DNA of 64,000 nucleotides from Actinoplanes nipponensis (GCF_016862275.1 NZ_BOMQ01000092.1:32205-96204), one strand, 5' to 3'. Positions 8,036-16,810 are shown, counted from the first letter of the stretch. The notes: a model not told the origin generated them from the letters alone. Numbers and translations are program-made.

Positions 8036-9598
8036 TCAGGAGGTCAGGTGGAACTGGCTGATCACCGAGCGCAGGTTCGCGGCGGTCGTGGCGAGCTCCT
8101 GGGCGGCCCGCTGGGTCTGTGCCGCCGACCGGGTCGCCTCCCGGGAGGTGGTGGTGACCGCGGTGACGCGTTCGGCGATGTCGCCGGTGCGCCCGGCGGC
8201 CCGGGCCACCCGGTGGCCGATCTCCTCGGTGGAGGCCGACTGCTCCTCCACGGCGGCGGCGATGCCCTGCTGGATGTCGGCGATCTCGTTGACGGTCGAC
8301 GAGATGCCGCTGATCGCGGCCGCGGCGTCGGTGCTGTCGGCCTGCAACGCGGTGATCTGCCGGGCGATGTCCTCGGTGGCCTTCGCCGTCTCGCTGGCCA
8401 GGTCCTTGACCTCGCCGGCGACGACGGCGAAGCCCTTGCCGAGCTCGCCGGCCCGGGCCGCCTCGATGGTGGCGTTCAGCGCCAGCAGGTTGGTCTGCTC
8501 GGCGATCGCGGCGATCACCTGGGCCACCTGACCGATCTGCGCGCTGGAGCCGGACAGCTTCACCACGGTGCGGTTGGCGCCCTCGGCGGCGATGACCGCG
8601 TTGGCGACGATCGTGGTCGCCGAGGTGGCGTTGCCGGCGATCTCGGAGATCGCCGACCGCATCTCGTCGGTGCCGGTGGCGATCGCCTGCACGTCCTCGC
8701 TGACCTGGGTGGCGCTGCCGGCCGCCGCGGCGGCCTCGACCGAGGCCCGCTCCGCGCCGGCGGAGACCTCGCGGCTCACCTCGGTCAGGGCCTCCGCGGA
8801 CTCGGCCAGGGTGGTGGCGTTGCGGGAGATGTCGGTGATGGCCGTGCCGACGCGGTCGACGGTGGTGTTGAGCGCGGCGCCCATCGCGCCGAGGTCGTCC
8901 TGGGCCCGCACGGTCAGCCGATGGCGGAAGTCACCGGCCGCCACCCGTTCGAGCAGCGCCTTGGTGGCCGCCACGGGCGCCGCGATCAACCGGGCGACGA
9001 ACCAGATCACGATGCCGACCAGCAGGGCGGACAGGATCGTGACGGTCGCCAGCACCAGCTTGGTGCGCGTGTCGCCGTCCTGTGCGGCCGTCACGTCCCG
9101 GGCCGCGCTCTCGCCGAGCAGCGTCTTGAGGCCGTCGCTACCGGCGTCCAGCGCGTCCCAGTGCTCCTGCGTGGTGTCGAAGGTGGCCTGCGGCAGCACC
9201 CCGGACACCTGCGCGAGCCGGGCGGCGTCGTCGAGCACCGGCTGGATCGTCGGCAGGTACCGGGCGACCGCGTCGTCGATCCCGGCGTCCAGATCCACCG
9301 ACCGCAGCGTCGCCTGCTGCTCCGCCAGCTCGCCCGCGTGCTCGGTGAGCTGGTCGATCACCTCCGCCCGCCGCTCGGCGGACACCGCCTGGGTCAGGAT
9401 CGCCGCGTCGGCCAGCACCACCGAGGCGGTGTGCTGGGAGTCGATCGTCCAGGCCAGGGCCTCCGCGACCCGGAACGCCCGATCGGCGCGGTCACCGGCC
9501 GCCTCGGCCTCCACGTAGCCGATCGTGCCGACGGTCAGCGAGGCGGCGATGGCCAGCACGCCGATGGCGGCCAGGCGGCGCTTGACGGTCCATGGCAC
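8036..9598 (-). CDS. Methyl-accepting chemotaxis protein
   Basis: About 520 aa. A first membrane helix (LAAIGVLAIAASLTVGTIGY) is followed by a ~150-residue extracytoplasmic helical sensor, then a second membrane helix (ILSALLVGIVIWFVARLI), a HAMP segment and a long coiled-coil signalling domain. The hairpin tip is canonical: IAEQTNLLALNATIEAARAG followed by GKGFAVVAGEVKDLA. It presumably signals to a CheA located elsewhere. I place the start at GTG 9598, preceded by GAGGGGG at 7 nt; an in-frame ATG at 9637 is possible. No che genes are adjacent. Confidence 0.9.
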   Translation of the reverse strand: MPWTVKRRLAAIGVLAIAASLTVGTIGYVEAEAAGDRADRAFRVAEALAWTIDSQHTASVVLADAAILTQAVSAERRAEVIDQLTEHAGELAEQQATLRSVDLDAGIDDAVARYLPTIQPVLDDAARLAQVSGVLPQATFDTTQEHWDALDAGSDGLKTLLGESAARDVTAAQDGDTRTKLVLATVTILSALLVGIVIWFVARLIAAPVAATKALLERVAAGDFRHRLTVRAQDDLGAMGAALNTTVDRVGTAITDISRNATTLAESAEALTEVSREVSAGAERASVEAAAAAGSATQVSEDVQAIATGTDEMRSAISEIAGNATSATTIVANAVIAAEGANRTVVKLSGSSAQIGQVAQVIAAIAEQTNLLALNATIEAARAGELGKGFAVVAGEVKDLASETAKATEDIARQITALQADSTDAAAAISGISSTVNEIADIQQGIAAAVEEQSASTEEIGHRVARAAGRTGDIAERVTAVTTTSREATRSAAQTQRAAQELATTAANLRSVISQFHLTS

Positions 9599-9704
9599 GG
9601 GAGCGCCCCCTCGTCGTCTGCCCGACGGGCGATGCATTCCCCCGTCCCCGGTGACGGTCTCACGGTGCCCGCCGGCCCGGGGCCGGAATCAGGCAGAATG
9701 CCGC

Positions 9705-10163
9705 TCAGCGCTCGGCGGCGTAGTCGCGCATGGCCCCGGCGACGTCGTGCAGGAACCGCGCGGTGGCGGCGGCCTGCTCGGGGGTCAGCTGCCCGGCCGC
9801 CTCGTCGATGCGGCCGAGCAGCGGGGCCAGGGCCGCGAAGACCTCCTCGTACGCCCGGTCGGTCGCGACCACGGACTGTCGCCGCCGGTCCGACGGGTGC
9901 GCGACCCGGCGCACGTGCCCGGTGCTCTCCAGGCGGTCGACCAGCGTGGTGGCCGACGCCGACCGGATGCCCAGGCGCTGCCCCAGCTCGCTCGGTCCCA
10001 GCCCGTCCGCGCTGGTCACGACGTGATCCAGCGCGGTGACGTCGGTGAGGCCGAGGGCCAGCCGGCGCGCCACGCTCTGCACGGCTTCGCCGTTGGCCCG
10101 CAGCATGTCCCGGACGGCGTACGCCAGCTCGCTGTGTCGTGGTGCCCGCCGCTGCCCGGTCAT
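9705..10163 (-). CDS. MarR family transcriptional regulator
   Basis: 152 aa, typical length. The winged helix is visible in LGPSELGQRLGIRSASATTLVDRLESTGHVRRVAHPSDRRRQ, with the wing motif HPSDRRR conserved in MarR proteins. It diverges from a DHA2-type drug exporter, and a 27-bp palindrome fills the gap, the classic arrangement of a repressor controlling itself and an efflux pump. Confidence 0.93.
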   Translation of the reverse strand: MTGQRRAPRHSELAYAVRDMLRANGEAVQSVARRLALGLTDVTALDHVVTSADGLGPSELGQRLGIRSASATTLVDRLESTGHVRRVAHPSDRRRQSVVATDRAYEEVFAALAPLLGRIDEAAGQLTPEQAAATARFLHDVAGAMRDYAAER

Positions 10164-10182
10164 GGCGCGATTCTACGGCAGG

Positions 10183-10209
10183 CAGGTAGCTAGATTCTCT
10201 AGTTACCTG
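10183..10209. promoter_or_regulatory. MarR operator palindrome
   Basis: CAGGTAgCTAGA-N3-TCTAGtTACCTG: twelve-base arms with eleven matched pairs, centred between the divergent marR and efflux genes. A TATAAC hexamer at 10210-10215 directly follows, in the right place for the -10 box of a leaderless exporter transcript starting at about 10223. Binding here should repress both genes. Confidence 0.8.
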
Positions 10210-10222
10210 TATAACGAGAATC

Positions 10223-11857
10223 ATGATGTCGGAGAGAAGTGACCGCCGCCGCTGGCTCGGCCTGCTCGTGGTCAGCCTCGGCGTCGCGATGATCATCGTG
10301 GACGCGACCATCGTGAACGTCGCCGTCCCGTCGATCATCAAGGACCTCGGCGCCACCTCCAGCGACGCCCAGTGGATCCAGGAGTCGTACACGCTGGTCT
10401 TCGCCGCCCTGCTGCTGGTCGCCGGCCGCACGGCGGACCGGGCGGGACGGCGCCGGCTGTTCCTGATCGGGGTCGTGGTGTTCGTCCTGGGCAGCATCGG
10501 CTGCGCCCAGGCGCCCGACCCGCCGCTGCTCATCGCCTTCCGCCTCGTGCAGGGCGTCGGTGGGGCGCTGATCCTGCCCGCCTCGCTGTCGCTGCTGAAC
10601 GCCACCTTCACCGGCCGCGAGCGGGGCATCGCCTTCGCGGTGTGGGGCTCCACCATCGGTGGCACCGCCGCGCTCGGCCCGCTGCTCGGCGGCTGGCTGA
10701 CCACCGAACTGTCCTGGCGGTGGGCGTTCGGCATCAACATCCCGCTCGGCGCCCTCATCATCGCCGGCGCCCTGCTGCTGCTCCCGGAGTCCCGCGAGCC
10801 CCGCGACCGGCGGGGCAACGACTGGGCCGGCGCCCTGATCTCCATGGTCACGCTCACCGGCATCGTCTTCGGCCTCATCGAGGGGCGCAACTACGGCTGG
10901 TTCGAGCGCACCGGCCCGGTGGACGTGGCCGGCTTCTCCTGGACGGCGCGGCTCTCCCCCGTACCGGTGGCCCTCGCCCTCGCCGTCGCCGGCGTGATCG
11001 CCTTCGTGGTGGTCGAACGCCGCCGCAACGCCGCCGGCAGATCGGTGCTGCTCGACCTGCGGCTGTTCGCCATCCCGTCGTTCCGCAACGGGAACCTGGT
11101 GGCCGGCATCGTCAGCCTCGGCGAGTTCGGCCTGCTCTTCTCGCTGCCGCTGTGGCTGCAGAACGTGCGGGGCTACACCGCCTTCGAGGCCGGGCTGGCG
11201 CTGCTGCCGCTGGCCGCCGGCAGCTTCCTGGCCAGCGGCCTGGCCGCGCCGCTGACGGCCCGGCGGGGCGCGGTGTTCTCGGTCCGCCTGGGCATCCTGC
11301 TGGAGCTGGCCGGCGTGGCCGGACTCGGTGTGGTCGTCGCGCCGGGCACGCCGTGGTGGGCGTTCGCGCCGATGCTGTTGGTCTACGGCATCGGCGTCGG
11401 GCTGGCCACCGCCCAGATCACCGGCGTGGTGCTGGCCGACGTGCCGGTGGCGATGAGCGGCCAGGCGTCCGGCACCCAGAGCACCACCCGGCAGCTCGGC
11501 TCCGCGCTGGGCATCGCCGTGCTCGGCACCGTGCTGTTCACCACGCTGGCCGGGCACCTCGGCGCCGCGCTCACCGACCGCGGCATCCCGGCCGGGGAAC
11601 GCGACGCCGTGATCACCGCGGTCAAGGACAGCGCGGGGGCGGCCATCGGCGGGCTGGCCGCGGATCCGGGCACCGCGCCGCTGGCCGACGACGCGCGCCA
11701 GGCGTTCTCCACGGCGACCCGGTGGACCGCCTTCACCGCGACCGGTTTCCTGCTGATCGGCCTGATCGCCTCGGCGCGGCTGGGCCGGGGTCGCCGGGAC
11801 CCGGACCCGCCGGACGGCCGGGCCGCCGAGGCAGCCGCGGCCGGGGGCTCCGGCTAG
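10223..11857 (+). CDS. MFS drug:H+ antiporter, DHA2 (EmrB/QacA) family, 14 TM
   Basis: 544 aa, matching the 14-helix DHA2 class. Motif A is recognisable (AGRTADRAGRRRLF) and motif C-like sequence follows (GSTIGGTAALGPLLGGWLT). The first helix contains the conserved DATIVNVAVP. It should export amphipathic drugs or an endogenous metabolite at the cytoplasmic membrane. ATG 10223 and ATG 10226 are both possible starts and there is no strong Shine-Dalgarno sequence. Its stop codon shares the tetranucleotide ctag with the stop of the convergent diguanylate cyclase gene. Confidence 0.92.
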   Translation: MMSERSDRRRWLGLLVVSLGVAMIIVDATIVNVAVPSIIKDLGATSSDAQWIQESYTLVFAALLLVAGRTADRAGRRRLFLIGVVVFVLGSIGCAQAPDPPLLIAFRLVQGVGGALILPASLSLLNATFTGRERGIAFAVWGSTIGGTAALGPLLGGWLTTELSWRWAFGINIPLGALIIAGALLLLPESREPRDRRGNDWAGALISMVTLTGIVFGLIEGRNYGWFERTGPVDVAGFSWTARLSPVPVALALAVAGVIAFVVVERRRNAAGRSVLLDLRLFAIPSFRNGNLVAGIVSLGEFGLLFSLPLWLQNVRGYTAFEAGLALLPLAAGSFLASGLAAPLTARRGAVFSVRLGILLELAGVAGLGVVVAPGTPWWAFAPMLLVYGIGVGLATAQITGVVLADVPVAMSGQASGTQSTTRQLGSALGIAVLGTVLFTTLAGHLGAALTDRGIPAGERDAVITAVKDSAGAAIGGLAADPGTAPLADDARQAFSTATRWTAFTATGFLLIGLIASARLGRGRRDPDPPDGRAAEAAAAGGSG

Positions 11858-13425
11858 CCCGCGGAGGCCAGCCGGAACGAGCCCTTGCCGGCGCACTTCG
11901 CCGCGTACATCGCCTCGTCGGCGGTGCTCAGCAGCATCGAGGTGTCCTGGTCCCGGCAGGTGGCCTGGGCCACGCCGACGCTGGCGCGCACCCGTACCTG
12001 CTCGCCGCCGGGCAGCCGGCAGGGTTCGCCGACGGCCTGCACGATCCGGGCGGCCACGACGGCGACCTCGCCGGGCTGCGGCTGGTCGACCAGCACGGCG
12101 AACTCGTCGCCGCCGAGCCGGGCGACCACGTCGCCCGGCCGCACGCTCGAGCGCAGCCGGGCCGCGGTCTCCACCAGCACCGCGTCGCCGGCCGCGTGGC
12201 CGTACGAGTCGTTGACCGGCTTGAAGTCGTCGAGGTCGATCAGCAGCACGCCGACCTGGCCGTCGCGCCGCAGCGCCGCGCCGAGCCGGTCGAGGAACTG
12301 CGCCCGGTTGCCCAGGCCGGTGAGGCTGTCGGTGAACGCCATGACGTGCAGGCGCTCGGCCAGCGCGTCGCGCTCGCGCAGCAGCCGGGCGTTGTCGAGG
12401 AACGCGGTGAGCTGGCGGGCCACCACGATGCCGGTGATCGCGGCCAGGCCGACGATGGCCACCCAGGCGCGCAGATCGAGCCCCTTGACCGCCAGCGTGA
12501 CCACGAGCAGCGCGAACGTGGCGACCAGCGCCGCGTACGGCAGCAGGCTGAAGGGGCGCTTGCGGTTCTCGGCGCGCCGGCCCCCGCCGACGTGCAGGGA
12601 ACGGCACTGCGACCAGGCGGCGACCATGAGCAGGGCGTGCGAGGAGGCCGTCATCGCGAAGATGACGCCCGGGTGCCCGGCCCGGACCAGTTCGGGGCCC
12701 AGCGCGCGGGACATGCCCTCGACGGCGGCGGCCAGCGGGCCGAGGACGCCCATGTGCCACCGGAAGGGCGCCACCCCGCTCAGGAAGAGCCGGGCCACGG
12801 CGAACGCCGTCACCATCGCCACCACCGGGCCGGCCGCGACCATGACGAGGTCGTGCGCCCGGACGGACAGGTCGTCGGTGGTGCTCGACACGGTCCAGTA
12901 GAGCCCGTACGCGCCGGCCGCCACCACCACCGTGGCCACGTCCAGCAGGTAGCAGAGCCGCTCGTGGGCCGACCGGTGCGGAATCGGGTACGTCAGCACG
13001 ACGACCGTCAGGATCACGCAGCCCAGGCCGAGCGCGCCCGTGCGGACCGCCCCGGCGCCGGTCAGCGCCGCGAGCGAGAACGGCGCGCCGAAGGAGGCCG
13101 CCAGCTGGGCCCACTCCCCGGCGCTGAAGACGCAGCCCGCGACGGCCATGGCGGTCCAGAAGCGGCGGCGCGGATCGGCCCGGTCCATCTGCCGGCTGGC
13201 CCGGAACGCGTAGTACGACATCGCCGACGCGAACAGCGCTACGGCCAGCCAGCAGCTGAGCACCTGCACGCGCAGGCCGGCGGCGGTCGAGACGTACCAG
13301 CCGGACAGGGCGAAGGCGGCGGTGACGGCGGCGCCGGGGAGCGCGGCGCTGCCGCGGGTGCGGCTCGAGCACGCTCGTAGCCGCCCGGCCCAGCCGTCGG
13401 CCGGTCCCGCCACCCGTGTCGTCAT
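11854..13425 (-). CDS. Membrane-bound diguanylate cyclase (GGDEF)
   Basis: 523 aa. Roughly eight to ten hydrophobic helices occupy residues ~30-340, followed by a short coiled segment and a GGDEF domain (residues ~360-520) with an intact RLGGDEFAV active site. An RPGD sequence lies five residues upstream of GGDEF, matching the RxxD inhibitory I-site. The enzyme should therefore make cyclic di-GMP and be product-inhibited. No EAL domain is present. The N-terminal membrane sensor is of unrecognised type. Confidence 0.92.
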   Translation of the reverse strand: MTTRVAGPADGWAGRLRACSSRTRGSAALPGAAVTAAFALSGWYVSTAAGLRVQVLSCWLAVALFASAMSYYAFRASRQMDRADPRRRFWTAMAVAGCVFSAGEWAQLAASFGAPFSLAALTGAGAVRTGALGLGCVILTVVVLTYPIPHRSAHERLCYLLDVATVVVAAGAYGLYWTVSSTTDDLSVRAHDLVMVAAGPVVAMVTAFAVARLFLSGVAPFRWHMGVLGPLAAAVEGMSRALGPELVRAGHPGVIFAMTASSHALLMVAAWSQCRSLHVGGGRRAENRKRPFSLLPYAALVATFALLVVTLAVKGLDLRAWVAIVGLAAITGIVVARQLTAFLDNARLLRERDALAERLHVMAFTDSLTGLGNRAQFLDRLGAALRRDGQVGVLLIDLDDFKPVNDSYGHAAGDAVLVETAARLRSSVRPGDVVARLGGDEFAVLVDQPQPGEVAVVAARIVQAVGEPCRLPGGEQVRVRASVGVAQATCRDQDTSMLLSTADEAMYAAKCAGKGSFRLASAG

Positions 13426-13595
13426 CTGGTTTCCGCCCCCGCCACTGCACCGTCGACGGTGGCGGCGTCGCGGGGTTCCGCTGCGTCGACCGTCTCCCGG
13501 TGCTATCGGCCAGCCGCGGGCCCGGTTGAGGAAGTCCGCCCGCCGCGACGACTCCCGTCAAGTCGGCACACAGTCCCACTAAACCTGACCAATCA

Positions 13596-13640
13596 TTGAA
13601 ATTGACATCCATCGATGCCATACTCTTGGGAGCGCTCCCA
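13596..13640 (+). promoter_or_regulatory. Promoter with CebR operator upstream of the LPMO gene
   Basis: TTGAAA (13596-13601), 17 nt, then CATACT (13619-13624) forms a plausible sigma-70-type promoter. The perfect 14-bp palindrome TGGGAGCGCTCCCA at 13627-13640 covers the expected transcription start. This is the sequence known in Streptomyces as the site of CebR, the LacI-type cellobiose-responsive repressor of cellulose utilisation. Repression relieved by cello-oligosaccharides is the expected behaviour. Confidence 0.85.
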
Positions 13641-13676
13641 TTTCCCTTCCCAGCGCCGCCGAACGGAGGACGAACC

Positions 13677-14357
13677 ATACCTTCCCCCCAGCCCCGACCC
13701 CGCGGTGGACGACCCCGGTCCGCCGCCCGTCAGCCCCTTCGAGCGCTCGTCCTGCTGCTCACCCTCGTGCTCGGCCTGCTGCCCGCGGCCGGCCCGGCCC
13801 AGGCCCACGGCACCATCGTCGACCCGGCCTCCCGCGCCTACCAGTGCTGGCGCGACTGGGGCAGCAACCACACGAACCCGGCCATGCAGCAACAGGATCC
13901 GATGTGCTGGCAGGCGTTCCAGGCCAACCCCGACACCATGTGGAACTGGATGAGCGCGCTGCGCGACGGCCTCGGCGGCAACTATCAGGCCCGGACGCCC
14001 GACGGCCAGCTGTGCAGCAACGCCCTCGCCCGCAACAACAGCCTGAACACCCCCGGGGCGTGGAAGACCACCACCGTCGGCCGGACCTTCACCGTCCACC
14101 TGTACGACCAGGCCAGCCACGGCGCCGACTTCCTGCGGGTCTACGTCAGCAAGAACGGGTTCGACCCCACCACCCAGCGCCTCGGGTGGGCAAACCTCGA
14201 CCTGATCACGCAGACCGGCCGGTACGCGCCCGCGCAGAACATCTCGTTCACGGTCTCGACCTCCGGCTACACCGGACGGCACACCGTCTTCGTCATCTGG
14301 CAGGCCTCGCACCTCGACCAGGCCTACATGTGGTGCAGCGACGTGACCTTCGGCTGA
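13677..14357 (+). CDS. Lytic polysaccharide monooxygenase, AA10 (CBM33)
   Basis: Secreted copper enzyme cleaving cellulose or chitin oxidatively. A long Arg-rich leader and hydrophobic core end in GPAQA, and cleavage there leaves an N-terminal His (HGTIVDPASRAYQCW), the first ligand of the copper histidine brace. The second His is in QASHGADFLRVYV. The mature domain is ~180 aa with no extra carbohydrate module. No ordinary start codon lies between the CebR box and the signal peptide. An in-frame ATA at 13677 sits 6 nt after GGAGGA and is my proposed start. TTG at 13596 is in frame but lies in the -35 box. The CebR box implies a role with cellulases. Confidence 0.88.
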   Translation: MPSPQPRPRGGRPRSAARQPLRALVLLLTLVLGLLPAAGPAQAHGTIVDPASRAYQCWRDWGSNHTNPAMQQQDPMCWQAFQANPDTMWNWMSALRDGLGGNYQARTPDGQLCSNALARNNSLNTPGAWKTTTVGRTFTVHLYDQASHGADFLRVYVSKNGFDPTTQRLGWANLDLITQTGRYAPAQNISFTVSTSGYTGRHTVFVIWQASHLDQAYMWCSDVTFG

Positions 14358-14386
14358 GCGGCGGCCCCGGCGGCCCCTGCTCCACC

Positions 14387-14416
14387 CCGGCCCAGGACCT
14401 CCGCGTCCTGGGCCGG
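14387..14416. terminator. Bidirectional hairpin terminator
   Basis: Perfect 12-bp stem CCGGCCCAGGAC / GTCCTGGGCCGG with a 6-nt loop, in the gap between the convergent LPMO and WYL-regulator genes. No T-run, as is common for actinomycete terminators. Confidence 0.75.
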
Positions 14417-14438
14417 CGCCCGGTGGGTCCGGGCCCGG

Positions 14439-15404
14439 TCACCCGCCGGCCGCCAGCAGCCGCCCGGCCAGCACCCGGCACCGGTCGACCAGCTCCGGCG
14501 GATCCAGCACCTCGAAGTCGTGTCCCAGCAGGAGCACGTGCAACAGCACGAAGTCGAGGCTGCCGGCGCCGCTGAGCACCTCGCACCGCCCGTTCCCGCG
14601 CGGCCGCACGACCGCCGCGGACGCCGGCAGCTGCGCGCGTACGGTCTCGGCCGGCGCGTGCAGCAGGAACCGCGCCCGGTGCGGGTAGACCCGGCTGGCC
14701 ACGCTCTCCTGCACGTACGCCGCCGCGTCGGGCGCCGGGCGGGGGCGGAAGTGCCAGGCCCGGGCGGCCACCTCGGTCATCCGGTCGACGCGGAACGTAC
14801 GCCAGTCGTCGCGGTCGAGGTCGAAGGCGACCAGGTACCAGCGCCGGTCGGAGGCGACCAGGCGGTACGGCTCGACCCGGCGCCGCCGTACCTCACCGCC
14901 GGACGGATAGCCGAAGCCGGCCTCGGCCGCGTCGCGGCAGGCCCGGGCCAGCGTCATGAGCACCTCGGGATCGACCGGCGTCCGGCCGCCGCCGAAGGAC
15001 TCCACCGAGCCGGAGAGCGCCCGGACGTCGTGCCGCAGCCGCAGCGGCAGCACCTGGTCGAGCTTGGTCAGGGCCCGCAGCGCGGCGTCCCCGGCGCCGG
15101 CGATCGCCCCGCCCGCCCCGGCCAGCAGCGAGACCGCGGTGGCGATCGCCTCCTCGTCGTCGAGCAGCAGCGGGGGCAGGTGCTGCCCGGCGCCGAGGCG
15201 GTAGCCGCCGCCGACCCCCTGCGCGGCGTGCACCGGATAGCCCAGCGTGCGCAGCCGTTCGACGTCGCGGCGCACCGTGCGCGAGGTCACCCCGAGCCGC
15301 TCGGCGAGCTCCGGGCCGGTCCAGACCTGCCGCTGCTGGAGCAGGCCCAGCAGGGTGAGCACCCGCTCGGTCGTGCCCCGTTCGCCGCCGCTCGCCCCGT
15401 CCAT
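14439..15404 (-). CDS. WYL-domain transcriptional regulator (DeoR/YafY type)
   Basis: 321 aa. N-terminal HTH_11 (ELAERLGVTSRTVRRDVERLRTLGY, residues ~33-57) followed by a middle region and a WYL ligand-binding domain marked by RRWYLVAFDLDRDDWRTFRVDRM (near residue 188). A C-terminal WCX-like extension follows. It diverges from a small VOC-family gene. A GCGGAC-N7-GTCCGC palindrome lies between them, so it probably regulates itself and that neighbour. Confidence 0.9.
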   Translation of the reverse strand: MDGASGGERGTTERVLTLLGLLQQRQVWTGPELAERLGVTSRTVRRDVERLRTLGYPVHAAQGVGGGYRLGAGQHLPPLLLDDEEAIATAVSLLAGAGGAIAGAGDAALRALTKLDQVLPLRLRHDVRALSGSVESFGGGRTPVDPEVLMTLARACRDAAEAGFGYPSGGEVRRRRVEPYRLVASDRRWYLVAFDLDRDDWRTFRVDRMTEVAARAWHFRPRPAPDAAAYVQESVASRVYPHRARFLLHAPAETVRAQLPASAAVVRPRGNGRCEVLSGAGSLDFVLLHVLLLGHDFEVLDPPELVDRCRVLAGRLLAAGG

Positions 15405-15425
15405 CTCTCCACCCTGGCAGACATA

Positions 15426-15444
15426 GCGGACCGATACTGTCCGC
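15426..15444. promoter_or_regulatory. Palindrome between WYL regulator and VOC gene
   Basis: Perfect six-base arms GCGGAC-N7-GTCCGC midway between the two divergent genes; the likely operator of the WYL regulator. Confidence 0.55.
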
Positions 15445-15492
15445 CAGGGCTGGCAAGGTGGTCGCCATGGACCACCGAGAACGGAGAACCCG

Positions 15493-15954
15493 ATGAGCCG
15501 CGAGATCCAGGTGACCTTCGACGCCCACGACCCGGCGGCGCTGTCGTCCTTCTGGCGCGACGTGCTGGGCTACGTCCACCCCGGCCCGCCCGGCGTCGAC
15601 CTGCCCGCGGGGGCCGACCCGCTCGCCGCCTGGGACGACTTCCTCGACCGCGCCGGCGTGCCGCCGGAGCAGCGCAACACCCGCTCCGCGATCGAGGACC
15701 CGGACGGCCACGGCCCGCGGCTGTTCTTCCAGCAGGTGCCGGAGGACAAGGCCGGCAAGAACCGCGTCCACCTCGACGTCCGGGCCGCCCCGGGCGTACG
15801 GGGCGAGGAGCGGATGGCGGCGCTGGAGGCCGAGTGCGACCGGCTCGTCGCGCTGGGGGCCAAGCGGGTCAGCCGGGCCGAGCCGGAGCCGCCGCTGAGC
15901 CTGGGCTTCATCGTGATGACCGACCCCGAGGGCAACGAGTTCTGCCTCGACTGA
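15493..15954 (+). CDS. VOC/glyoxalase-like domain protein
   Basis: 153 aa, two beta-alpha-beta-beta-beta modules of the Glyoxalase_6 type: VTFDAHDPAALSSFWRDVLGY at the start and FIVMTDPEGNEFCLD at the end. The family includes metal-dependent lyases, dioxygenases and drug-sequestering resistance proteins, so the reaction cannot be named. ATG 15493 has GGAG 8 nt upstream. It is the apparent target of the divergent WYL regulator. Confidence 0.88.
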   Translation: MSREIQVTFDAHDPAALSSFWRDVLGYVHPGPPGVDLPAGADPLAAWDDFLDRAGVPPEQRNTRSAIEDPDGHGPRLFFQQVPEDKAGKNRVHLDVRAAPGVRGEERMAALEAECDRLVALGAKRVSRAEPEPPLSLGFIVMTDPEGNEFCLD

Positions 15955-16014
15955 CGGCGTCGCGCGACTCGTCGCCGGGGTCCGGGCCTCACGCGTGCCG
16001 GTGGTGCGGTGCTG

Positions 16015-16203
16015 TCACCCGACCGGGCGTGCGGTGCCGCCCACCAGCAGCGCCAGCCCGGTGGCGACCAGCGCGGCCGGTCCGGCCCAGCTGAGCGACG
16101 GCCGCCACACGTCCAGGGCGGCCAGCAGCAGCACGGCCCCGGCCACGGCGGCGAGGACACCCATCGCGACGGCGAACGCCGTCCGTTCTCTCGGCTCACT
16201 CAT
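16015..16203 (-). CDS. Small two-helix membrane protein
   Basis: 62 aa with two predicted membrane helices (AVAMGVLAAVAGAVLLLAAL and WAGPAALVATGLALLVGG). Its ATG overlaps the end of the upstream LiaF-like gene by 8 nt, so it is the last gene of a three-gene operon starting with pspC. Function unknown. Confidence 0.75.
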   Translation of the reverse strand: MSEPRERTAFAVAMGVLAAVAGAVLLLAALDVWRPSLSWAGPAALVATGLALLVGGTARPVG

Positions 16204-16810
16204 GCCACACCTCGATCAGTCCGAGCCCGACCCGGGCGTCGATGTCCACCGCCGGTCCCGCGCCGGCCTGGGTCCAGCCGGCGTCGATCCCGTTGTCGAC
16301 GGAACGGCCGTCCACCTCGATGTCGCCCGAGCCCACCGCCGAGACGACGCGTACCGGGCCCCCGGCCGGCACCGTCAGGGACAGCTTGCCGATGCCGACG
16401 GCGACCTCCATCCGGCCGCCGGCGGGCAGCGCCCGCTCGGTCAGATCGACCCGCAGCTCGCCGATGCCCACCACGGTGTGCACGGGCCATTCGGTCGCGG
16501 CCGGCGCGACGCTGCGCTGCCCCACCGGTCCCGCGTAGCGCCGCACCGGCAGGGCGGCCAGGATCGCGGCGATCAGCAGCAGCACGCCGGCCGCGGCCAG
16601 CGCGCCGGGGACGCGCCGGAGCACCAGGACGGCCAGCCCGACCGCGAGCAGGCCGACCGCGGGTAGGACCCGCCAGGGCACCGGTACGCCGAGCCCGTCG
16701 AGCAGCCACGCCACCCCGGCCGCGACCACCAGCAGACCGGCGATCAGCGGACCCCACCGCGGCGCGGTCCGGCCGCCCAGCCCGGCCGGGGCCGGCACGG
16801 TGGTCATCAC
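16196..16810 (-). CDS. LiaF-like membrane protein
   Basis: 204 aa. Residues ~20-100 contain about four hydrophobic helices. The C-terminal ~100 residues form a soluble beta-rich domain (VVGIGELRVDLTERALPAGG, then GIGKLSLTVPAGGPVRVVSAVGSGDIEVDG) like the C-terminal domain of LiaF/YvqF envelope-stress proteins. GTG 16810 and ATG 16807 both overlap the TGA of the PspC gene, so translation is coupled. The PspC/LiaF pairing suggests cell-envelope stress sensing. Confidence 0.82.
   Translation of the reverse strand: MMTTVPAPAGLGGRTAPRWGPLIAGLLVVAAGVAWLLDGLGVPVPWRVLPAVGLLAVGLAVLVLRRVPGALAAAGVLLLIAAILAALPVRRYAGPVGQRSVAPAATEWPVHTVVGIGELRVDLTERALPAGGRMEVAVGIGKLSLTVPAGGPVRVVSAVGSGDIEVDGRSVDNGIDAGWTQAGAGPAVDIDARVGLGLIEVWHE

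Noticed and set aside
9590..9606. Second CebR box at the chemoreceptor start
   Set aside because: GGGAGCGCcCCC is only a partial match and coincides with the ribosome-binding site of that gene.
10199..13678. 1159-aa minus-strand open frame
   Set aside because: Covers the efflux pump on the opposite strand and the diguanylate cyclase in a different frame; both of those have clear motifs.
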